A stretch of 29,047 bases of DNA, from NCBI GenBank assembly GCA_902463875.1, contig CABQHR010000002.1, forward strand, positions 1 through 29,047. Reading direction: 5' to 3'. This stretch comes from an uncultured Collinsella sp. (GTDB lineage: Bacteria; Actinomycetota; Coriobacteriia; Coriobacteriales; Coriobacteriaceae). The notes beneath the pieces were generated by a model. That model was given only the letters and a program-made list of their open reading frames with translations. It made no database searches and was not told the origin of the DNA. Shown here piece by piece: positions 23,855-29,047 of the stretch (within the stretch, counting starts at the first letter, position 1; each line of letters starts with the position of its first letter). The position numbers were made by a program, and so were the translations under genes.

Positions 23855-24817
23855 TTAGAGGAATTCGCCTACTCGGTGGACTTCGGGTTCTAGGTCTACG
23901 TTGAATTGGTCTTTGACGGTTGTTTGGATGTGGCGGATGAGTTCGTCGACATCGGCGGCGGTGGCGTGGTCGGCGTTGACGATGAAGCCGCAGTGCTTTT
24001 CGCTCACCTGCGCGCCGCCGATGGCGTGTCCTCGCAGGCCGGCGTCCATGATGAGCTTGCCGGCAAAGTAGCCCTCGGGGCGCTTGAAGGTGGAGCCGGC
24101 GCTCGGCATGTCGAGCGGCTGCTTGTCCTCGCGGCGCTGGCGGTAGTCATCCATGTCGGCCTTGATCATCGCGGCGTTGCCCGGGGCGAGATTGAAAGTG
24201 GCCGAAAGCACGATGAAGCCGTCGTCGGCGATGCGGCTCTTGCGATAACCCAGGTTGAGCTCGTCGACATCGAACTCGATGATGCTGCCGCTACCGCGGG
24301 TACCGTCGTCAAGCATGCGGGCGGGCTTGTAGACGCGCACGGACTCCAGCACATCGGCCATGCAGGCACCGTAGGCACCGGCGTTCATGTAGCAGGCGCC
24401 GCCGACCGATCCGGGAATGCCCGAGATGGGCTCCATGCCGGTGAGACCGGCCTCGGCTGCCGCCGCGGCGACATCGGAAAGCAAGGCGCCGGCTGCCGCC
24501 GTGACGTGCGTGCCGTTGACCGTAATGTCGGAGAAGCCCTCGCTCAGCGCTACGACGACGCCGCGGATGCCCTTGTCGCCGACGAGCAAGTCGGAGCCGT
24601 TGCCCACGATGGTGAGTGGCAGGTCGCAGCGATAGCAGGTATCGAGCGTGGCGACGAGGCCCTGCTCGGTATCGGGCGTGACAAAGACGTCGGCCGGGCC
24701 GCCGATCTTAAACGTGGTGTGCTCGCGCATGGGCTCGCTCATCAGCACGTTGTCCTCGCCGGCAACGCCAGCGAGCGCGCACAGCAGGTCCTCGTTAAAA
24801 AAGTCGTTCTCGTGCAT
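23855..24817 (-). CDS. murB: UDP-N-acetylenolpyruvoylglucosamine reductase
   Basis: This 320-residue flavoprotein reduces UDP-GlcNAc-enolpyruvate to UDP-MurNAc in cytoplasmic peptidoglycan precursor synthesis. Signatures include HTTFKIGGPADVFV, the FAD-binding VGNGSDLLV, SGIPGSVGGACYMNAGAYG, GYRKSRI (catalytic Arg region), the proton-donor Ser in PSAGSTFKRPEG and the terminal Glu in LEPEVHRVG. It is a type I MurB by length. The frame is open 33 codons further upstream; I chose ATG 24817 (MHENDFF), with AAAGGCGGA about ten bases before it. Its end is two bases from the terminator of the convergent hydrolase gene. It is divergent from the LacI-type regulator gene. Confidence 0.95.
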   Translation of the reverse strand: MHENDFFNEDLLCALAGVAGEDNVLMSEPMREHTTFKIGGPADVFVTPDTEQGLVATLDTCYRCDLPLTIVGNGSDLLVGDKGIRGVVVALSEGFSDITVNGTHVTAAAGALLSDVAAAAAEAGLTGMEPISGIPGSVGGACYMNAGAYGACMADVLESVRVYKPARMLDDGTRGSGSIIEFDVDELNLGYRKSRIADDGFIVLSATFNLAPGNAAMIKADMDDYRQRREDKQPLDMPSAGSTFKRPEGYFAGKLIMDAGLRGHAIGGAQVSEKHCGFIVNADHATAADVDELIRHIQTTVKDQFNVDLEPEVHRVGEFL

Positions 24818-24924
24818 ACGAATATCCGCCTTTTGGTGGTCGTTGTCATCAATCGATTGCAATATACCCCACCCGGACGGATTTGGTGCGCTGGCGGCGA
24901 TAAAACAGCCGTCCACCGGATTGG

Positions 24925-24965
24925 TAAAGTGTTTATCACCGAGGTAGAGGGGTAGTCGCTATACT
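24925..24965 (+). promoter_or_regulatory. Promoter region of the LacI-type regulator gene
   Basis: A -10-like TATACT lies at 24960-24965. No clear -35 box is visible. TAAAGTGTTTA (24925-24935) resembles the TAAAACGTTTTA palindromes of the phosphoketolase promoter and could be an autoregulatory site; the match is imperfect. Confidence 0.4.
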
Positions 24966-25000
24966 TTCAAGAGATTGCGCGTAAACCCGGAAGGAGCGAG

Positions 25001-26029
25001 ATGGCCAACAAAGTCACCCTCAAGCAGATCGCCCAGGAGGTGGGGCTTTCCCCCTCGTCGGTCTCGCTTGTTCTTAATAATCGGCCCTGTCGCATCTCGG
25101 AAGAAAACCGCAAGCTCATCAAAGAGGTCGCGGCGCGCAACCACTATGTTCCCAACCAGATTGCGCGCAGCCTGGTCATGCGCGAGTCGCGCACGCTGGG
25201 CCTTATCGTCCCTAACATCGAGAGCCGCTTTTTTGCCTCGCTCGCCGGTAGCCTGGAAAAGCGCTGCCGCGAGGACGGCTATGCGCTCTTCATTACCAGC
25301 TCGGGCGGAAGCGCCGATGACGATCTGGAGCTGCTGCGCCAGCTGGTGACGCGCGGCGTTGATGGCGTCTTCCTGGTGGTGGGTGACGAGTTCTCCGATG
25401 ACCGCGCCCTGCGCGAAGAAGTCAGCCACCTGCCCATCCCGGCCGTAATGGTCGACCGTGCCATTGAGGGGCTCGAGTGCGACAAGGTGATGTTCGACCA
25501 CGAGATGGGCGGCTATATGGCCACCCGCTATCTGATCGAGCAAGGCCACCGCCGTATTGCCTGCCTGGTTAATGCCCGCCGTTCCAATACGGGTCGCAAG
25601 CGACTTGCCGGCTATGAGCGCGCGCTGCGCGAGGTTGGCCTGCCGATCGACGCGCGTTTGGAGTTTGAGAGCGAGTACTACATTCCGAGCGCATACGAGG
25701 CCTCGGAGGCAGTGCTCGCAACTGACGCCACTGCCGTGTTCGCAAGCTCGGATAACATTGCCCTCGGTTTGCTCAAGCGCTTGCACGAGATGGGGAAGAG
25801 CATCCCGGGCGATATCTCGGTGGTGAGCTATGACAACTCGGCGGCCGACGTTCTCTTTGAGCCGGCGCTGACCGCGATTGAGCAGGATCCTGGTGTCCTT
25901 GCGGAGCATGCTTTTGGCTGCATGTCCAAGCGTCTTGCCGGTAGGGGCGGCAGGCGTGCCGAAGAGGTCGTTCTGGAGCCGGAGCTTATCGTTAAGGACA
26001 GCGTGCTCGAACTTACTAAACACAACTAA
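25001..26029 (+). CDS. LacI-family transcriptional regulator
   Basis: This 342-residue regulator has the N-terminal helix-turn-helix (TLKQIAQEVGLSPSSVSLVL, residues 6-25), a hinge helix region ending near residue 60, and a periplasmic-binding-protein-like sugar domain (RTLGLIVPNIESRFFASL onward). GGAAGGAG precedes the ATG. The next gene, phosphoketolase, follows 204 bp downstream and its promoter contains paired TAAAACGTTTTA-type palindromes with the central CG typical of LacI/GalR operators. A further perfect palindrome, TAAACATGTTTA, begins at the regulator's own stop codon. Control of phosphoketolase by this protein is therefore likely. The effector is unknown; a pentose or a sugar phosphate would suit the pathway. 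Confidence 0.92.
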   Translation: MANKVTLKQIAQEVGLSPSSVSLVLNNRPCRISEENRKLIKEVAARNHYVPNQIARSLVMRESRTLGLIVPNIESRFFASLAGSLEKRCREDGYALFITSSGGSADDDLELLRQLVTRGVDGVFLVVGDEFSDDRALREEVSHLPIPAVMVDRAIEGLECDKVMFDHEMGGYMATRYLIEQGHRRIACLVNARRSNTGRKRLAGYERALREVGLPIDARLEFESEYYIPSAYEASEAVLATDATAVFASSDNIALGLLKRLHEMGKSIPGDISVVSYDNSAADVLFEPALTAIEQDPGVLAEHAFGCMSKRLAGRGGRRAEEVVLEPELIVKDSVLELTKHN

Positions 26030-26038
26030 ACATGTTTA
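26027..26038. promoter_or_regulatory. Perfect 12-bp palindrome at the regulator stop codon
   Basis: TAAACATGTTTA includes the TAA stop of the LacI-family gene. It has the TAAA/TTTA ends of the downstream palindromes but a different centre (CATG instead of ACGT). It could be an auxiliary operator about 105 bp upstream of the main pair, or chance. Confidence 0.4.
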
Positions 26039-26131
26039 CCAATTTGCAGAGACCGAATGTGGAGCACCTGTGACGGGCAATGCCGCAGGTGAATGTCGCG
26101 TTTTGCTAATCGATGGGATTGATAAGGGCGG

Positions 26132-26175
26132 TAAAACGTTTTTTCACCATGATAAAACGTTTTAGCAAATATACT
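26132..26175 (+). promoter_or_regulatory. Phosphoketolase promoter with tandem LacI-type operators
   Basis: TAAAACGTTTTT (26132-26143) and TAAAACGTTTTA (26153-26164) have centres 21 bp apart, two helical turns, so two dimers would bind the same face. TATACT (26170-26175) is a good -10 box, and the second palindrome fills the space between it and the -35 position. Binding there should repress transcription. No strong -35 hexamer is visible, which suggests that a strong core promoter is not needed or that an activator helps. Confidence 0.7.
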
Positions 26176-26233
26176 GGTCCCAACGAAAGGTTGCCGTATT
26201 GGAGGGTGACCGCACAGCGAAGGGACATAAACA

Positions 26234-28762
26234 ATGGCTAAAACACTGGGGACGCCGTGGCAAAAGCTGGGCCACGAGGTGCCGGCTTCCGAGCTCGAGG
26301 GCGTCGACCTGTATTGGCGCGCATCGAACTATCTGTCCGTCGGTCAGATCTACCTTCGCTCTAACCCGCTAATGCGCCCCGACTTTGTTGATGAGAAAAC
26401 CGGTGAGGTGCGCGACTTCGGTCGTCCGGACGTTAAGCACCGCCTGGTTGGCCACTGGGGCACCACGCCCGGCATCAACTTCCTGTTCGGTCACGTCAAT
26501 CGACTGATCGCCGACCACAACCAGAATGCTATCTTCTTGATGGGCCCTGGTCACGGTGGCCCCGCCGGTACTGCTCAGTCGCTGCTCGACGGCACCTACC
26601 GCGAGATTCGCCCCGACATCACCAATGACGAGGCAGGCCTGCAGAAGTTCTTCCGCCAGTTCTCTTATCCCGGCGGCATCCCGAGCCACTTTGCGCCCGA
26701 GACGCCCGGTTCCATCCACGAGGGCGGCGAGCTCGGCTACACGCTCAGCCACGCTTACGGTGCCGTCATGGACAACCCGAGCCTGTTGGCCGTGGCCGTG
26801 GTGGGCGACGGCGAGTCCGAGACCGGCCCGCTCGCGACCTCTTGGCAATCCAACAAGCTCGTGAACCCGGCAACCGACGGTATCGTTTTGCCGATCCTGC
26901 ACCTCAACGGCTACAAGATCGCCAACCCCACCATCCTTGCCCGCGTGTCCGATGAGGAGCTCACCAAGTTCTTTGAGGGCATGGGCTATAAGCCGCACTT
27001 CTTTGTCGCCGGCTTTGACGACGAGAGCCACGCAAGCATTCATGCGCGTTTCGCTGCCCTGTTTGAGCAGGTCTTCGATGAGATTTGTGACATCAAGGCC
27101 ACCGCGCAGGCCCAGGCCGCCTCAGGCGAGACCGTGGTCCGCCCGGCCTACCCCATGATTGTGTTCCGTACGCCCAAGGGCTGGACTTGCCCCAAGCACA
27201 TCGACGGTAAGAAGACCGAGGACTCCTGGCGCGCGCATCAGGTGCCGCTGGCGAGTGCCAAGGACACCCACGAGCACTTCCGCGTGCTGCGCGAGTGGCT
27301 GCGTTCCTACAAGCCCGAGGAGCTCTTTACGCCCGAGGGCCAGGTGCGCCCCGAGGTGACGGCCTTTATGCCGACCGGCGAGTTGCGCATCGGCGCCAAC
27401 CCCAACGCGAACGGCGGTAAGGTGCGTCGCGAGCTCGAGCTGCCCGATATTCATGCCCACGAGGTCCCCGTCGCAACTAAGGGTCATGGCTGGGGCTCCA
27501 CCGAGGCCGCCCGCGTCTTTGGTGAGTACACTGCCGACGTTCTGGCCAAGAACATGGATGACTTCCGCATCTTTGGTCCCGACGAGACCGCGTCCAACCG
27601 TCTGCAGGCTGCCTACAAGGTGACCAAGAAGCAGTGGGACGCCGGCTTCTACGAGGACGAGGCCAACGACGAGCTGCTGGCAGGCTCCGGTAAGGTCGTC
27701 GAGCAGCTGTCCGAGCACCAATGCGAGGGCTTCCTTGAGGCCTACGTGCTCACTGGCCGTTCCGGCGTGTGGAGCTCCTACGAGAGCTTTGTCCATGTGG
27801 TCGACTCCATGGTCAACCAGCACTGCAAGTGGCTCGAGGCTACCAAGCGCGAGATTCCGTGGCGTGCTCCCATCAGCGGCCTTAACATTTTGCTGTCGAG
27901 CCACGTTTGGCGTCAGGACCACAACGGCTTCTCGCATCAGGACCCCGGCTTTATCGACCTGCTGCTCAACAAGGCCAACGACACGCACATCGTAAATGCC
28001 TACTATCCGGCCGACGCCAACATGGCTCTCGCCGTGGCCGAGCGCGTCTACCAGTCCACCGACTGCGTCAACGCCATCTTCTGCGGCAAGCAGCCCGCCC
28101 CGACCTTCCAGACGGTCGACGAGGCCAAGGCAGAGCTCGCTGAGGGCGTTGCGACCTGGGACTGGGCATCGACCGCCGACTCGCTCGCCGGGGCCGATGT
28201 CGTTGTTGCCACCTGCGGCGACGTACCGACGCTCGAGGCCCTGGCCGCAACCGATATGCTGCGTGAGCTGGGCATCAAGGTGTGGTTCGTCAACGTGGTC
28301 GATCTGCTCAAGATCCAGAACGTCTGCGAGAACGACCAGGCTATCAGCGACGAGCACTGGGCTGAGCTCTTCGGCCGCGGCGAGAAGCCCGTTCTCTTCG
28401 CGTTCCACGCCTATGCCGGCACGATCCGCCGCCTGATCTGGAACCGCCCCGGCCACGACGCCTTCCGCGTCCATGGCTACGAGGAGAAGGGCTCCACGAC
28501 CACGCCGTTCGACATGCTGCGCCTGAACAACATGGACCGTTGGGCCCTGGCTGCCGACGTGCTGCGTATGGTCGACGCCGATAAGTTTGCCGAGCAGATT
28601 GATAAGTGGGAGGCATTCCGCACCGAGGCCTTCGAGTTCGCGTGCGATGAGGGCTACGATCACCCGGCCTTCACCGACTGGGTCTGGCCCGACGCCGCTG
28701 CCGCAACCGCAGCCGACGGCGCGCTCTCCGCAACGCAGCTAACTGCCGGCGACAACGAGTAG
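26234..28762 (+). CDS. xfp: Phosphoketolase (xylulose-5-phosphate / fructose-6-phosphate)
   Basis: This 842-residue thiamine-diphosphate enzyme splits xylulose-5-phosphate, and in bifunctional members also fructose-6-phosphate, with phosphate to acetyl phosphate and a shorter aldose phosphate. Signatures are the N-terminal [60 protein letters not shown], and the ThDP motif GDGESETGP (191-199) ending in [26 protein letters not shown] further on marks the pyrimidine domain. Length is slightly above the usual 790-830 because of an Ala-rich tail. AAGGGA precedes the ATG. It is controlled by tandem LacI-type operators. It gives a bifid-shunt-like route to acetyl phosphate. Substrate preference cannot be told from sequence alone. 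Confidence 0.95.
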   Translation: MAKTLGTPWQKLGHEVPASELEGVDLYWRASNYLSVGQIYLRSNPLMRPDFVDEKTGEVRDFGRPDVKHRLVGHWGTTPGINFLFGHVNRLIADHNQNAIFLMGPGHGGPAGTAQSLLDGTYREIRPDITNDEAGLQKFFRQFSYPGGIPSHFAPETPGSIHEGGELGYTLSHAYGAVMDNPSLLAVAVVGDGESETGPLATSWQSNKLVNPATDGIVLPILHLNGYKIANPTILARVSDEELTKFFEGMGYKPHFFVAGFDDESHASIHARFAALFEQVFDEICDIKATAQAQAASGETVVRPAYPMIVFRTPKGWTCPKHIDGKKTEDSWRAHQVPLASAKDTHEHFRVLREWLRSYKPEELFTPEGQVRPEVTAFMPTGELRIGANPNANGGKVRRELELPDIHAHEVPVATKGHGWGSTEAARVFGEYTADVLAKNMDDFRIFGPDETASNRLQAAYKVTKKQWDAGFYEDEANDELLAGSGKVVEQLSEHQCEGFLEAYVLTGRSGVWSSYESFVHVVDSMVNQHCKWLEATKREIPWRAPISGLNILLSSHVWRQDHNGFSHQDPGFIDLLLNKANDTHIVNAYYPADANMALAVAERVYQSTDCVNAIFCGKQPAPTFQTVDEAKAELAEGVATWDWASTADSLAGADVVVATCGDVPTLEALAATDMLRELGIKVWFVNVVDLLKIQNVCENDQAISDEHWAELFGRGEKPVLFAFHAYAGTIRRLIWNRPGHDAFRVHGYEEKGSTTTPFDMLRLNNMDRWALAADVLRMVDADKFAEQIDKWEAFRTEAFEFACDEGYDHPAFTDWVWPDAAAATAADGALSATQLTAGDNE

Positions 28763-28789
28763 GTAGGCATCCGGGACGGTCTCGCGCTG

Positions 28790-28876
28790 GGGCCGCCTCC
28801 GGGCGGGGAGACTTTGTCCGGGGAAGTGGGCTTCGCGAACTTCCCCGGACAAAGTCTCCCCGCCCGGAGGCGGCCC
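28790..28876 (+). repeat. Long hairpin repeat, family 2, copy A (38-bp stem, 11-nt loop)
   Basis: Positions 28790-28827 and 28839-28876 are perfect 38-bp inverted repeats with the loop GGGCTTCGCGA (28828-28838). It begins 27 bp after the phosphoketolase stop. No T tract follows. The same loop, reverse complemented, tops the hairpin at 29003-29047; the stem ends next to the loop share GAAGT/ACTTC and, further out, CTTTGT. Confidence 0.92.
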
Positions 28877-29002
28877 TCTCGATCGTTTCGATATGCGGGG
28901 GCTGATACTTTTTAAAGTAATGGGGACTTTGCTGACGCTACCTTGGATACTGTGCATATAACTATGGTCAGCCAGTGATATATCGCCGGGGCCGGGGCGC
29001 CT
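28877..29002. other. Intergenic stretch between two family-2 hairpins
   Basis: About 125 bp contain no ORF with a ribosome site. A short palindrome, ACTTTTTAAAGT, lies at 28907-28918. AT-rich TATAAC-like sequence near 28957 could belong to a promoter for a gene beyond the window; no matching -35 is convincing. Confidence 0.4.
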
Positions 29003-29047
29003 GCTTTGTTTTGAGAAGTTCGCGAAGCCCACTTCTCAAAACAAAGC
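29003..29047 (-). repeat. Hairpin repeat, family 2, copy B (at least 17-bp stem, 11-nt loop, cut by window end)
   Basis: Positions 29003-29019 and 29031-29047 pair perfectly around TCGCGAAGCCC (29020-29030), the exact reverse complement of the copy A loop. The stem may continue past the window end. The arm CTTTGTTTTGAGAAGT matches the copy A arm CTTTGTCCGGGGAAGT at both ends and differs in the middle. Confidence 0.88.

Noticed and set aside
27122..28663. 513-codon minus-strand frame inside phosphoketolase
   Set aside because: Antisense shadow caused by strong third-position GC; phosphoketolase motifs are intact on the plus strand.

Overview
The window reads as chromosomal DNA of a GC-rich actinobacterium of the class Coriobacteriia, most like Collinsella. 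I infer this from the protein sequences (an alpha-glucoside PTS, a Tat-lipoprotein maltodextrin ABC system, phosphoketolase, MurB, TsaD), from codon use, and from the saccharolytic gene content. The species cannot be fixed by eye.

Layout. Positions 1-326 are the 3' end of tsaD (+). A long hairpin repeat and a regulatory leader follow. The leader has a promoter with an internal palindrome, a 14-codon Ile/Val-rich leader peptide and an intrinsic terminator, and it precedes a CstA-family carrier (1005-2894, +). Next is a 730-residue protein (3078-5270, +) with a long charged linker and a C-terminal TOPRIM-like domain of the JetD type. Positions 5271-6150 are a repeat-rich gap: a second hairpin repeat, a 230-bp element with 30-bp inverted ends, a REP-like palindrome, degenerate GC-rich direct repeats, and a 16-bp copy of the 3' end of the adjacent tRNA-Gln gene (6151-6221, -). 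On the minus strand follow a peptidoglycan-binding protein, a polyprenyl diphosphate synthase and a fused PTS EIICB-HAD phosphatase.

Positions 11047-20981 form a glucan-use region. A GntR/UTRA regulator is divergent from the PTS gene. Then come a binding lipoprotein, two permeases and an MsmK-type ATPase (+), facing malQ-glgP (-). Near-copies of the palindrome TTGTTTAAACAA lie upstream of the PTS gene, the GntR gene, the binding-protein gene and malQ, which suggests one regulon for alpha-glucan import and phosphorolysis. A tandem array of three 55-bp palindromes sits between the convergent ends. After malQ come galE (-), a Tat-exported coiled-coil cell-wall hydrolase (+), a third copy of the hairpin repeat, murB (-), and a LacI regulator (+). 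The last gene is phosphoketolase (+), whose promoter carries paired LacI-type palindromes. Two hairpins of a second repeat family, in opposite orientations, close the window.

The most unusual content is non-coding. Three 131-137 bp hairpins share a 69-nt core, but each has its own perfectly self-complementary outer arms. A second hairpin family has an invariant 11-nt loop on partly different stems. Among coding regions, the TOPRIM-like protein without JetABC neighbours, the PTS-phosphatase fusion and the branched-chain leader peptide in front of cstA deserve follow-up.
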